Positions 23,201 through 38,200 of a stretch of DNA of 64,000 nucleotides are shown piece by piece. The stretch's first letter is position 1; the number at the start of each line of letters is the position of its first letter. The notes under the pieces are model-generated. The model was not told the DNA's origin. It saw nothing but the letters and a program-made list of their open reading frames with translations, and did no database searches. This stretch comes from Oegoconia quadripuncta (lineage: Eukaryota > Arthropoda > Insecta > Lepidoptera > Autostichidae): contig OX438750.1 of NCBI GenBank assembly GCA_949316235.1, positions 22,880,865 to 22,944,864 on the forward strand, read 5' to 3'. A program made the translations under genes and the position numbers.

Positions 23201-26200
23201 AGAATAATTCACTTAGGTTTTCTAATTCACTATATTAGTCTTGCGCAAGCTAGGTAAATGTTTTACCTGTATCTTAGACATTGTGTTTAAACTTATATTT
23301 GAAAACAAAACGAAGTGGTTGTAAATAAATAGCACAAATAAATAATAAAAACGAGGAGATAAAAATTATAGGTACATTGACATTTGATACCTACCATTTC
23401 TTATATTTTACACTTTTTTTTTATGCACGACGGGTTCGTACTTGACCTCAATCACGCCTGATGTTAAGTGAAGATGAGGTCGAAGGTGGAAGCGTACTGA
23501 CCCGGAAACGCCAACACATTTGGGGTGACTGGATATCTTATCTCTGACAACCGGAACACAACAATGCTATTACCATTGCTGCTTGGCGGCTGATTAAGAT
23601 AAGATGGTACGATGGTATGGTACAACCAAACCGAGTACTTAAACATGTACCCCGCTGGGGATCGAACCCGCGACCTCCGAATCGTAAACCCAATGTTGTT
23701 TACATTGAGCCACGGAGGCGGTTAACAAATATAATAAAATAATTAATTAATTAATGTAATGTACACAGCGCCATCTAGATCCACATTAATCACCTAGGTT
23801 TGTATTATAGATATCAGATGGTTGAGATACTACGCAATGACATGTTTTAGCTGACTACTTAAAGTAAGTTTTCTGATCTTGCTTTCAATTAGTTTTTTAT
23901 AGTCTTTGGGACATGCCACGAATGGGTCTACTATAATAAAACTACAGTGATAATACTCACTGGTAACCATTTGCCAACGTCCCCAGTGTGGTGCCAGCCA
24001 TCCTGGTCGATCACTTCCGTCGTCTTGTCTGGCTCCTTGAAGTAACCTTTGAAAACATTCGCTCCTTGTACGCAGACCTCTCCCTGGCCTTGCGCTGCGT
24101 AGTACTCCATTTCGGGCACATCCACTAGCTGAAAGAATAATTTGCTGCATTTTAGAAGATTGTAATTAAAACACTTGACACTGGCTTTTCCACAGATAAT
24201 ATTATATATCTAAAAGAAGATACATATGAGGTATTTAACCTTTGCTTTTTAGAAGTTCGCATTTTAACAATGAGGGCTAAGTTGTAAGTACCTGAACGTA
24301 CGCACGGCTTATTCACTATGAATTGGGAGATCCAATACCTTAAACTTAAATGGGTTACGAGACTACTATAATCTACCTAGGGACCTAGTTTTTATTACAC
24401 CTTCTACATACATAAAGTTAGGCCTGTTTCCCGCAGGGGTAGGCAGAGACCATAGACCTCCACTTGCTACGATCATAAGACACCTCTTTACTACATTCAC
24501 TCTCATAACGTTGGTCATACATTCTCGTCGGTTTAGGGTACTCTTGACTTAGCCTTTCTTTAAGACGTAACCAATTTGATCGTGGTGCTTTCGCCGTTGT
24601 CTTCCCCTGCCAACACTCCATTCGCTTCGCATATCTCTTTCGTTAGTCTTCTTTTCTATTGGTTCCTAAAATATCTCTTTTGTAGAAAATATGAACGAGT
24701 CTTAAAAAACTATCAATCTTCTAGTCTCCAGGTGAGACAGTAGGTATCCAAATTCTCATAAATTGAATTTCTAAATAGAGCAAAATAGACAGACGTGGGT
24801 ACTTTAAGACAGTTTTCGTAGCATAACCTTGTTTTATTGAATATTTAGGAGTTAAGAGCCTCCTCTTCTAGAAGAGATTATTGACGTTGAATATTTAATA
24901 CTTACCTTCACTTTACAACAAGCGACGGGAGGCCCGACATGCTCAGGTACGTGATCACCCTGAACCGTTAGAGTCACTGGCGCAGTGCATTCCGTCTGAC
25001 CGTAGCCCTCTACAATCTGAAAATATTTTATAAATACCATATAAGTTTGTAATTTCGATGTTTGTGGAAAGGACGACCAAGTAGCTATAGGAAAAATTAT
25101 GCCTATCATCTATGACATAATGATAATTGTAGCTTAAGAGAAGATGAAAACTTTATAATCAAACATAAATAGCTCGCGGCACCGATCGCACTGCTCCTTT
25201 GGAGCAATCTACCAGTTGAAAATTTGTATATTAATTATTATAATATTATTAATGAGGAAGTCCAATTTGAAACGACGTTTACAAAAGGGGCTTTTTGTGG
25301 AAGTCAACAAGACCGCTGACAGGTTATACCACGGCACCGGACCACTGCACTCAATATTATTGAAATATGTAATCCGCATATGTAACCCAATGTTGTTTAC
25401 TTTAGGCCACGGATGCGGCTAAGTTAAAACATCAAAATAAATCGTTAATAAAGGATAGTCTACAAATATTCTAAGAAGCGTCTTATTTTCCTATATAAAC
25501 CTACAAAGTTGTATATTGTATATTTGTTGCGATACTCAAACGGTAAGTGGTGCAGTAAACAACGATCTCGGGCAAAACCAACACGATCTGACCTCGAAAC
25601 GTAATGCAGATCGTTATAGCTTTATACGCGAACCAATGAAGATGCAGGAATATTTTGCGCAACATCAGTTATATCCAGATTCGATTTATTCCCATACATT
25701 TGTTTAGAATGCGAAGTGGGTCTTGATAGATCCTATAGGTATTCCACCGGTGATTTTCCATTTTAATGTAGATTTACGAGTGTATGTTTATGTAACTATA
25801 AACTTTGATTACCGACCCACCAGTATTCCTAGGTTGTTTAATACGAATATGATTCCAGTTAAAAACAATTGATGAACAATAAATTCCTCAGATGCTGCTC
25901 ATTCCGCATGGGAGGTATTGCGGTATGTGGTAATAACTTTGTCATAAATGATGATAATGTTTACTGGCCGATTTTGTATTGTGTCTAATATAAATAGTAA
26001 TTTCTCGTTACTTAAATGAATACTGCATTATAAATGACTGATATAATATTTCATTGTCTATCGAGACTTGTAATAAAACGAAAGCAATTCAAACTTGGCC
26101 TTCAATAAGCTCATTGATGTGATTTCTTAAGAACTTGTTAACTTTAATTTTGTTACGATTGGATTCGTAACACCTATTGTACTAACGAATAAGTGAATAC

Positions 26201-29200
26201 CCTACACCATTTATAGCATTATTTGCGTATTATATTTGATGTGATCAATCAGTGCGATATTTTACGATAGATAACTCACCAAACAGCCAAGAGCGCACCG
26301 TGCGAAAGTCAGGACATTGCCAGCTAGGGGTGCGGAGCCGACAACCATGATCCGAAGCCTCCCGCCCATGCCCTCTCGCACCTTACGGAACACCAGCTTA
26401 TCCCAGATCGAGTCACCGCGAACGATACCCCTGGAAAGAGTTCAAGTATTCATGAGCATTAGCAAACTGATGCGTAAGGAATATGAAACAACAGTAAATA
26501 TCCGCCCACATTCTAAAGGAAGTGATTTATCCTGCAAATTAGAATCTAATGGTGGTAACGGGGGAAACCATGTCAAAATTAAAAGCAAATAATGCTCAAC
26601 TACAACCTAATCAAAATCAGGCCTAAGGGAATTTAGAAGGAATTTATTTCCTACGTAGTATCATGCTCGGCCCAATAGATCGTAAAACAATGTTAAATAT
26701 CGAAAATCTACCTTGAGCTTAGTATGTAAGTAAACTTTATTCACTTCTCAAGTTTGTTTGAACAAATACCATACATAAACGTGGAAAAGTTACAACTGTA
26801 AAGCCTGATTCCTTAATTAGGAGAAGTATCCTGTATACCCGGAATTCATTTTCAAAATAAATATAATTTAGGGGTAAATGAATTGAAAACTTTAACACTG
26901 TGTTATATCCACCCAATCTGAGAAATTACTGATATCATGGGTACCTAATTACTTTCTATGATCTTGTAATACCTTGATATAAAAATAGTATGTATGATTT
27001 CAGAATGATTTCATTTCAATCATTCATAGACATAAAAATAAAGACAACTATTTTATGCGATTTTATGATACAGATACAGGTAACTGACACTATAGTGACG
27101 GGTAACAATAAAGCACTCAAACCACCAAAGGTACATTACGTCAGCTATAGCTCTGTGGTTATATGAAACTTCGAGTAATAAATCAATATTTTAATTACCT
27201 TTTTATCTCTGATTCCTTGGCTGACAGGGCCATATTGAAGAGGAGTTTCTTTATCTTCGAATTAGATATTTCTGATTGCGCCTTATCGTAAAGTCTGTTC
27301 AGCAGTCGAGGTACGGCTGGCATCATCGTCGGCTTTAGAGCACTTAGGTCATCGGCTAATCGTCTAATATCACCACTGTAGAATCCGACGGCTCCGCCTA
27401 CCATATAGACAGCGTTCTGCAAAAATGCCCCTTAAAATATTAGACAGCCGATTTTTGCAAAAGATTTTGTACATAGTCACAATATCTCTGTAAAAGATGG
27501 CTACTCAGATGATCTATTGGGATTATTGGGAGGATGCATCAATCACTAACAAGCAAGAAACTGTTATCCAGTTCTAAAGTGATACTCAGAGAAGCGAAGC
27601 AACCTGTAAAATCGGTGAAAGATCGGTCATCACCAGAACAACGGCCGCAATATTATTTATTCATGTCAAGACTTGCTACTATGCATGAACCTACGTAGTT
27701 TGCACAACCGACTCATGAAGAATGCATAATTAATGTATTGTCTACACTGAAGAACTAAGCGATCATAAGCATAACAGCATAGGCTAGTGATAGATGTCTG
27801 CATCAATGGTGCATCCCAAAAAAATCTGCGTTCCCAAAAACGCCATCCCAGAATGGCGATTAAGGCACATGCTCTCATGCAAATAGCACAATGAAAGTCA
27901 CTGTTCAGAAATAAGCTTGTAGAGACTACTAAGGATATTATCGGTAAAGGATAATACAAATTGCGCGACTTAGACCTTGCTACGGACCATTAGGGGTAAT
28001 AATAAAATCGACAGGTACCTCACAACACCGCTCTAGCATGTGAGCCAGCGGCAGGAAAGAGATCATGACATCAGTCTTCGCCGGCCTATGTTCACCTAGT
28101 TGCATGATCACGCTACACATGGAAGCCACCACGTTCTCATGGGTCAGCATCACTCCCTTAGGCATACCAGTCGTGCCGGACGTGTAGCAGATTGTGCAAA
28201 GACTCTCCGGTTTCGGTGGCTGCAAAGAAAAGATTTTATTAGAAAATATTTTAAGCATTTCTGGCATAATATTCAATAACTAGTTTAAGATGTAGAGGTC
28301 GCCGGTTCGATGTCGACGAGATACATGTTTAGTCGGTTTAGGTGGTGATAGAAGCTTTATGTCAAGGCATAACCAACGAGCAAGCAGCTTATCTGGTGAA
28401 AAGTAATTACTGCGACAAGATCGACACTTTGGCCTTGAGGTTCAAAGTGCACATGGGTTACAGATGGTGATTTAGGGCACCTTTGGTAAGGGTCGCTCCT
28501 GGCTTACAGGCGTTGCCGTGGACGGAGTCTGAAAGCGAGTAATGCCTCATAGGTAAACCGATTATTTCACTGGCTCTCTTATCCTTAACAACACAATAAT
28601 ACGAAAATTGCTGTTTAGGGGCAGAAATAGACTGTAGGGTTTCCGGGTCCTGACAAATTAGTAGACATCAGCCATCTCCTAAAGGGTTTTAAAATGGCCA
28701 CCTGTTTAGCTTATTGTGAGCTACTATCTTAGCAATGCATACAGCTACGATGTGTACCGGTTGTTTGAAATCTTTGCTTTGTGGATAAAATATAAGAGAG
28801 AATAAAGGTTTCCCTATCTCCAGCCTATCGTTTCCTTCTCCCTTTAGCTATAAATCGATAGTAGTTTGGTTGGACATAGAACATCCATCATACCATAATA
28901 TACCTACCAGGTATTGTGGACTCAATGATTGAAATTAGAAATAATTATATTGACTAGATTATCACATATTTATCTATAACCATTTATCTATGCATTTAAA
29001 TACATGTAATCTCCTCTAAAGATTGTATAAGTTAGACATCTTGGCCGGATAAAAACTAGTGCATTGTTTACTTAGGTACGTAAATATTAACCTTTTGCCT
29101 TATTGTTAACAGTTTGTAATAGGTGGTAATAGGGTCGGTAATAATAATTATTTGGCAGGCTAAAATAATTATTATTGTTTATGTTCGTTTCTCTTAGGCT

Positions 29201-32200
29201 TAGACACTGAGATGTATACAATTGTTTATTTTATTATTAATAAAAACAAAAACTCAATGATTGAAATTAGAAATAATTATATTGACTAGATTATCACAAA
29301 AAGCTCTTAACCTTATATCCATTGAGGTAATGGAGAGTAATTGAAGGCAATAAAAACCGTCGCAGCCTTTACGACAAACTAGCAGTAACTTGTCTGTGGT
29401 TGGATTGCATCTCGTTACTCGTGATCGTTACACTTTACACCATAAATCGAGCAAAACATTTCATCATCATTCTCTACTGCAACTAAATACTTAACTACCA
29501 CATTAAGTTTTTACTTGATTCAGCAATCTTCTACAAGAATTTCAAAAGATATTGCAGGTTATTACCTAAGCCCAAATATACAAATTGCGAGATATTCCAA
29601 AAAAAAAGTAATATTTTCTTAAATCAAATCATTATTTCCTTCCCACAACAGTTATTTTGATCACATTAAATAAAAGGAATTGATTATTTTCGTTATTACT
29701 AAAAAGATTTCTACGCGTCTGGCAAGTCCAACGGAAATCTCTAAGACACAACTCAATTCCATTTATAAGTGATAATAATTACTATCCGTGGATTAGGAAA
29801 TAATTATTTGACATAAGAAAGAAAGAAAGAAAGAAAGAAGATCGTATGAATGTGACTCATAAAAAGATATTTGTTCTTGTTAACTAAATAAAGTACTTAC
29901 GACAGTGGCATAATCCTTCTGTGCTCCTTGAATTTCCACATCGGTGAATCTCAAGATTTCAACCCCACGACTCCTCGCTCTTTGGTGCGTTGACGGGGAG
30001 ACTTCTTTGATGGTAATCAGCTTTCTCAAACACCGCGGCGACTGATCGAGAAGTAGATTAGCCTTTTTGTCATCTTCACATACAACCACCGACATTTCAG
30101 CTGAAAATTGAGCAAAAATTGAAATAAATACGAGCAAGGAATGAACGAAATTAAAATACTAATGCTAAGGGTAATAATTGAGCCTCAGCTATGAACGAGT
30201 TTCCGAAATCTTGTTCCGGTAAGGTTTTAACTAGGTAGATTAAGTTAAAAAATCCCGTACTGTTACTGCTGGAGACGGAGACCATAATCTCTCGTCACGG
30301 AAACTGATCAATGATGTAGCACGTGTTTCCAGTAAGTGCCTATTTATTCTAGATTTAAAGAAATTGTGATAAAAGGTTGTTATTTAATGTATTTATTTTT
30401 TATTTACATGTTTCATCGAGAATAACCTAGAAAATATACCTACCAGCTGTTCAAAGTGCTAATTAACCAGAGTTTGTAGGGGTACCTACATATTTTCCAC
30501 TCAACGGTATTATGTAGGCACACTGATGGAGTTAGGTACTTGTAAAAGTATATCGTTACTATTGTCAGGACAATTACGCCATGACCCGGTCCTCCGCTTT
30601 CTTCATATCCGATCGTGTCCTTTCTACCTTTTAAAATATCTCATCATCAACCTACAGTCCTACACTTCCAGCATTCTTACTCTTCCCTACTGTTGGGGTA
30701 CAGCATACTCTCAGCGGAAGAGGCATGGACCATACTCCACCGCGCGGGCCCAAGACGTATTGGTGGATTTGTGCCAGATCAACGGCCACCTGACAGTCTG
30801 TGTTTTAAGCTGGGCCTGTAGGCGACCGATTATAAAGAAAAGAAAGAAATACAAGTGAGGTAAATTCTTATATACATACTTTGATTAACAATGAAGGCAC
30901 ATGCGTTAGCTCCTAATGTGTCGTACAATGGCACAATAACCATTGAGTAGCAGTAGGCAGCTTGTTCTGTCATGATCCATTCCGGGCAGTTTTGTGAATA
31001 TATACCTGAAAACATTTACACCACGGGATTAATAAAACAATTTTAGTTTTCTTAACACTAAATTCTGATTGTTAAGGCATTGAATTAAAATTATTGATTC
31101 TGAATTATATAGAGTAACAAGTCGATGGTGATCCACCATGGATATTTTTACGTTTGAAAAATTGCAAACCCTAAAAACATATTGGAATGACATTACAACT
31201 CACCCACAAAAGTGTTTTGACCCGGGTTAAGCCCTTGGCATATAAGACCGGAACCAAAGTTCTTCGCCCGAAGCAGGGTCTCGTTATAGTTCTGCCAGAC
31301 GTACGGCTTATTTGGTCCCTCGCGCCAACCGAGACAGTTGCCATTATCTGTAAAAAATTAATAACTTCGTCATTTAACAGTCAATGGAAAACTATTATAT
31401 TTATCATCTCCATTCATCACATAATCTCTTTATGTATCCGAGCGAGATCAGAATCTTGCTGTACAAAGTGGTTTACCGCTCGTTTTATTTTAACATGCAT
31501 CAGAGCGGTAGTGTAAAACGATAAAAATAAATAGTCCACAACTAGTTTGAAGAAGTGACTTGTTATTTTTTAAACGAGTCGAGCATAAGTTAATAATGTT
31601 TTGTAATACGCTAGCATTATCGTGTTTAAAGTTAACGAGCGGAAATGTGGAAGGAAATGAGGTGGTCCTAGAGCTAAGCCCTGCGGCACTCCCAGTATTT
31701 CACCTGAGCAAAGTGTGTATAATTTGCTCGTCTTTACTGCAATATAATGAAAAGTTACACAGCAAATAGAAAAATATGTTTTTGATTCGATAAATTGTCT
31801 GTGTCCTGATAATATACCTAAACATCAAAAGCACAGAAATAATATATTGGTTATTATATATTTAGCGTTTCATATTTCAATCAGCAAAACCTTCTCCATC
31901 AAGGAAACAATGGCCAAATTCGAGTCGAGACTAGAGCAACGAGTGTTCCGTACTATCAGTTGTTTAACTGCAGTACATTAGTACAGTAGTACATAAGTAT
32001 ATAAATTGCATGAAACCAAAATTATCTGGATTCATGCAATTTATATCTAAACCGTAAAACATAGTTGCGAAAGAGATTTCTTTTTATGTTAAATAATACG
32101 TAAATTCTTTCTTCTATTTACACATTTAATGTATAGGATTTTTTTTCAGAATTTTGAGATAAGTTAAGGGACAGCAATTTTGAAATGTTTCTTTTTAGAC

Positions 32201-35200
32201 GTATTAAAAATCTTTACAATAAGTATTGTTATATGATACCTAAGGCAGAATTTTAAAATTTTGATTTAGCCCATAACTAAAACTAGGCTAAAATTGTAAT
32301 TTTACTTTTCAATTCGTAGCAATTTTCACCGTCATACAGTTTCATAAATTAATAGCGGTGGCAGACGGACCGACACCGAGGTGATTCCATATGTGTTACG
32401 TGTCGCCATTTTCGGTACGACACACTAAAAATATAAGAGTAACACAGGCTATACTAAAACCTTTAGAACTTGTTATCTACACTTAACACTTTTAACTTAT
32501 TACTATTATTATTGGCATTAACTAAACTTACTAGACTCTTTGACGCCTCGGCGGAAAGCTTCATAAAGTGTGCGTGTATCCTCTTGAAGATATCGAAGAA
32601 ATCGACCATTTTTTGCCTCTTTGTAGAACTTTGACACGCGTACCATTTCAGGCCCCTGAGAAAAAAAGAAATTTAAGAATAAGTTACAAGAGTATATAAT
32701 GTAGAGTATACTTGAACTACTATATTGATGGGTTCATTGTAGTGAAACCTTGCAACAAACGGGAAGCTAATCAGTTGTAATCTCATTAACGTACTAGGAC
32801 ATTGCTTGTCCATGAATTGTACAAACAAAGTAATCATAATAACGACAACAGCATATTTTAAGTAATATTTAGGACGTTCGTACAATTACAATGCTCTAAA
32901 ACGTAATTCCTAAAAACAATAGGAATCTCAAAACTGCAATGCTTTATAAACAACATAGATACACTAAAAGCGTATGCAAATAACTCTCCGTTAACCTAAT
33001 GACATATTTGTCCCACTAACTCCGAATCTTCTGAGCATGAAGCACTCTTACACATTACGGTATATTGTTATTACACTTGGCACAATGATAAATGGAACAA
33101 AGAACGGGTCAAAGTCACTTGTGGGAAAGGCGCAAAAACATTTCGGCAGCAAATTGATCCGGCATGAAGTGTTATGTCATTAAGATAATGGTCAGAGTAC
33201 ACGTACGTAGAGCTTTGTGGGTTACGGGGTCGTTCAACTGTAGTGTAGACATTGGAGATTCAAAGAAAATATTGATACTACATCTTTATGCATTGAATAA
33301 ACGACGTTGGAAACGGTTGAGACTTAAAAAATGTATTCATATTCCGAATTTTAATAACTATTGATCAAAATGACGAGAACATAAACAGAGATGTACTCGT
33401 ATAGTCTTGTATTCCTATGTCGTGGAAGGAAGACAAGCCATGGATGGTATTTTCATAACGTGGTATTTTGACACCGATGAATTGTTTACAAATATACACA
33501 AACTCACAAAAACACTCGGATATATTCTGATATCTACTTTTTTTTTGTATATAAATCTTTCCACTTTAGTCCAATGGACTCTAACTTGTTTTATTCAATC
33601 TAGATGTTAGAAACTGGATTCAGGAAGACCTGAATCTGGAGATCGTAACACAGGCTCCTGTAACCCAGCACAACCTCCAGATTTCCTAAAGGAATGAATG
33701 TTGGGGGAAATAAACTATATTTTGTATTGTATTATTTGCGTTGCACAGCATAATTAATGCAATAGATATGGTGCACTAGGGGGCATACTTTTAGCACCAG
33801 GTGACTGTATAGTGAAAATACACAATCGTCACTAACACAGTAATAATAACTATAAAATTCCGATAGAAATAGCAATCGTATCCGAACATAAACTGAATGT
33901 GAATGACGAAAAACAAAATGTGGGAAACATCAGGCAATATGATATTGAATTTAGTGAGCAAGGTTAAGAGGAAATTGGTGGTCTAAGAGCAGCCAAGTAA
34001 AATTTTGCAGACGTCTTATGACTTTGTATTTTTAGTCAAACTCTGTGACACTACATTAATGTGGTTGTTCTATATTTGTGTAACTACATAAGACGGCCGT
34101 AAATATCACATTTTACGTAACATCATTGTTTAATTAAACTTGACTTTGAAACGGTATTGTAGGTAGGTAATCTCTCTAACGATGTTTATAATTTTTGCAA
34201 AGTAGGTATAAAGGTTTTTTTTTATGCCAACTTGAATGTTACTAAATATTCCGTTGTTTGTTGGTGTTTAATTACGTATTGACATACTTTAATGTACTTA
34301 AAGACTCGTATTACAGGAAACTTAAACTGTCACTATTTACATTGTATGTATCCCTACTTAATGAAAATGTAAACAGCTAACCTCAGTTGGATATTTTGAT
34401 GATTAATTATGTTATAAAACTCTTAGAAAAATTATATTTTCGACGATGGCAGAACCTGTTAAATCATTAATCTTATAGGAAACCCTGCGAAGGTCACGTG
34501 CTGGATAACGCGACGGTCGCTCTTGGCAACGAAAAATACGGCATCTCTGAAATACTTGACATTGTGGACACGTTTGGCTGGAAACTATTTCCGTAAACGC
34601 GATCTTGGGCGCTATGAGCTTGTTTGCTCGATCTTTATTGAATATCCTTTAAAATTATGCTATGATGCAAGTTAAAGTGTAAATAACATCTACTACTACC
34701 TGCTATTAATATCTATAAAAAAATCGGGGCGTTACGTTCCAATTAATAGGGATTAAACATAAGACAAATGCTCTTTAAATATGCAAAGAGAATTGAAATA
34801 AGGTCCATAACGGAATTCTGTGGACATTGTCCAGAAAACGATGTATTTTCTTATGTAATGGGCACTAAATTACTACTACAAAACACTAGCACGTGCTTCT
34901 CATTAGCTCAGAGTGCCATAAAAATTTGGCCAGCCACCAAAATATGTCACAAGACAACCCCTTAATTGGTTAATTCGTTAATTCTTCTAATCAACGCAGT
35001 ACGGAAAGGGTATTCCCTAGAGGGCGCTGGCAAAAGCAGCATTGCAGTAATTCCTTTTGCTGATTGTCAGCACCATGGCGCAGTGGAATCGGCAATTAGT
35101 TTTCGATTAGCGAAGCAAAGCAACGTTTGACTTGATCAGTTTTTATATTTGCGACCACTAGTGGTATTTATTTACGAGTCTTTGCAAGGTACGGATTAAA

Positions 35201-38200
35201 TGCATACTCGAGAAATAATCAGGATCTATTGTTTTCAATTAAAGACAATCATTAAGCCAAGTCGGTGACCTACAAAGCTGCTTGAGAACACTGGCTATCA
35301 GATGGGCATTAGACTGATACACATTTATCAATCCCCACTGAGCCTGCGTCGTTAATTATGGTCCTTATTCTAATGAGAGGAGCCTATGCCATCATGGTGT
35401 GGACTTAAGGGTGACCATGGATGCGGACGTGCCTGTTCAAGGCATGGTGCCAATTATCATGCATGCCTTTATACATAATGTTATAATTATAATATAGTGT
35501 TATATCATCGATAAGTATTATCATTAACTCGTTACAGACGTACTACGACTATCAATCGATTAATTCTTCAACGTCACCAAAATCATTATCAGCCAGTAAC
35601 TACTAAATCGATTGGTTGTTCAATTTGAATGACGCTTATAAATAGCGGACGTTGTTAGATAAGATAAATATACCTATATCGAACTTGGTGGAGTAGTTTC
35701 TTTTATGAAAGACTGGACCCGCGTTTGTTAATCTTACCCGTGAAGTGATGACGTACTCGAAGATGAAGCAGGCGATTTCAATAAATGCCTATTCATCCAA
35801 GACTTGAACTCAAGACTTGACTTGGGATCAAGATTGTAAGATTCGGGGAGCACCGACGCCGGTAGGGAGTCCATTCCATACCCTAAACCATTAACTAGTC
35901 TGGTGTTTCTATTATCAGTATTACAGATCTTACTTAATCGTTTGTCATCACCTAATGTAGAGATCAAAGTAAAGTTGCTTTATTATGTAGGTAAACAGGG
36001 TACACTTTAAAACGTCAGAAACTCGAGGGGTAGCTCCTTTAAAAACAGGTTTTTATGGATTTAAAAGTGTCCTATGTCCTATTTCAGGGTGTCTACTGGT
36101 ACCATTATTATATCTAAACTTATTCGTCCACTTCGCCAAGATAAGGAACAAACAAACCAATAAGCAAGTTTCCAAACGTTCGAATTTATAATATATTAGT
36201 TGGATATTTAAACGTACAAGAAATGACGATGAGAACATTGCATCAGTACGAATTACTGAAGAGTTATAAAAGGAAATCATAATAAAACAATACCAGTAGC
36301 CCAGGGAAAATACGGTTTGACGTCGGAAAAACGAATAATCGCGATTTTCTTGCAACATTTCATAAAGTGTTGTAAATGTAGTAACAGTAGCTAAAAATTG
36401 AGCATTTGTAAGAAACGCAAGTACTAAATAAGCTAAAGTTCAAAAATGTGTATCTTTGAAAACATGCTCAATTGATGGATATTTACTTAAATTCAAAGCA
36501 TCTAGGGAAATTATCGTTAAAAATATTAGTTCCCGTTTTCATTTCAGCTCTACGACATTTTCAGCTAAAACACGTGCATGCCTAACTATAACATGCTTAG
36601 TTTTCTATCAATCACTAAATTAACTGTGTTTAACAAAAGTCTACCTAATTAAATATCAGTTAATATTTATTGTTATTAAGATACAAATTAAAAATAGGGT
36701 TTTCTAAAAAATCTTGACTAAGCGCTCGTTTTTTTAGGCTTAATTATTCAAAATTACATCTCTAATATACCTCTATAAGATAGCAACTATATAAGTCGGT
36801 TCTGAATTATGTCTAGCTAAGCTAATTTTTTACCGTATTTTCCATGGGCTACAGGGATAGTAGTAAAAGTGCCTACTGTACGGCGGCGTCAAATAAGTCC
36901 GTATGTATCGTGTCGAAAACATGATAGAACATTTTTAGCTATTTGAGACTGTATCATTATGATGATGGAAGATTCAAACAATAATGATGCATATATTAAA
37001 ATCTGCAATTCTACAATAAAGATTTCTTTGTGATTTATTATTATTAAACAATACAAGTTTAAAAACCAAAAATGTTGGGGTTTTTACTATCAAATGTATC
37101 CTATGATACTGCAGGGATCAAGACTTCAGACTTCCTTGGGCAGTCGGATAAAAATACAGTTGAACATAAGTGAAATCAAAAGATATCTGTGCAACTATGC
37201 AATAAAGGAGTTACAAAGTACAAATATGCGAATTTATCAAAGAAGAAAACCGAATTCAAAGTAGATATATTCTTAGGTTTTATTAAGGAGGCGTTGAGAT
37301 ATATTACTAGCTACTACTATCACAAATGCGTTTCTTTAGGAAGTAACGTTTTGCGGATAATATTTATGTAAATTTCTATGCTACCTCCTGTAGCCTAAAC
37401 GGCTTGTCCAAATTTAAAGTACGAGGTGTCGTTCGATTCGCCTTGATGCCCAGAACGTCATATAAAACATTTTACGGTAAAAAATTCAACATATCCTCTA
37501 CAAAACATAAATTATTCTGTGCGGTCTTTTGATTTTTAAATAATTTATAATTCTATTGAACTTACTACTTTCTCCAGCATTCAGATAATAGGATCATCTT
37601 GCAACAATTACTACTAAAACGCCAAATTTTGCGACTACAGATTTTACATTTCACTCATTTCACAGATTTAAAAACTATCTTCATTATTTTTCGTACCCCT
37701 TCCTACAAATTTCACGAATGTGAAAAACAAATCCAGATTAACTATTTACATTGACTAAAGCAACAATCGACCAATGAATACTAAATTCATAGTTGCTTCT
37801 ATTAACGTTTCACTGTTATTTAAATTATTTTGTGGATTTTAATTCAGTCCCGTGACTCAGACAGGACTCTTTGCCAAAAATTCTAATAAACACGCAAGTT
37901 AAGTCACGAATAAAAGTAGATACTTCCTTTCTTATAAATCACTAGCCTTATCGTCTCGACTTCAATAAAATCTGATTTACCAACCCTTGGGATTTGCTTG
38001 AAATTTTGGGATTAAGAGTATCCTCCATGTTGATCCAGGACATAATCCGTCTACATACAAATCCGTCTAAGAAATTGCAGTAAGAAATACAAACATTTCT
38101 TTATAGAAATTTAATATAATACGATTCAGTGTGGTGAGTTGTATCTATGTCTGCCTACACTTCGCGTCGATCTATTATAGGTATAACCGTTAATATTTTG

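Larger units (their letters stand above)
28225..29895. other. ACSL intron with direct repeat and microsatellite
   Basis: Holds an S3 fragment (28283-28365), a 47-bp exact direct repeat (28920-28966 and 29252-29298) and a (GAAA)n run at 29817-29839. Confidence 0.5.

Noticed and set aside
23830..24150. 106-codon minus-strand open frame overlapping an ACSL exon
   Set aside because: It is a shadow frame of the exon at 23961-24128, whose true frame gives the conserved TGD motif.
26435..28015. Second, mutually exclusive 'gate' exon as in vertebrate ACSL1/6
   Set aside because: I looked for another GFY.GD-like segment in the introns around 27199-27416 and found none.
34480..34640. Possible third alternative ACSL first exon (GC-rich with ATG on the minus strand)
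   Set aside because: The frame closes at a TGA after about 22 codons and no GT donor in phase 0 is present.
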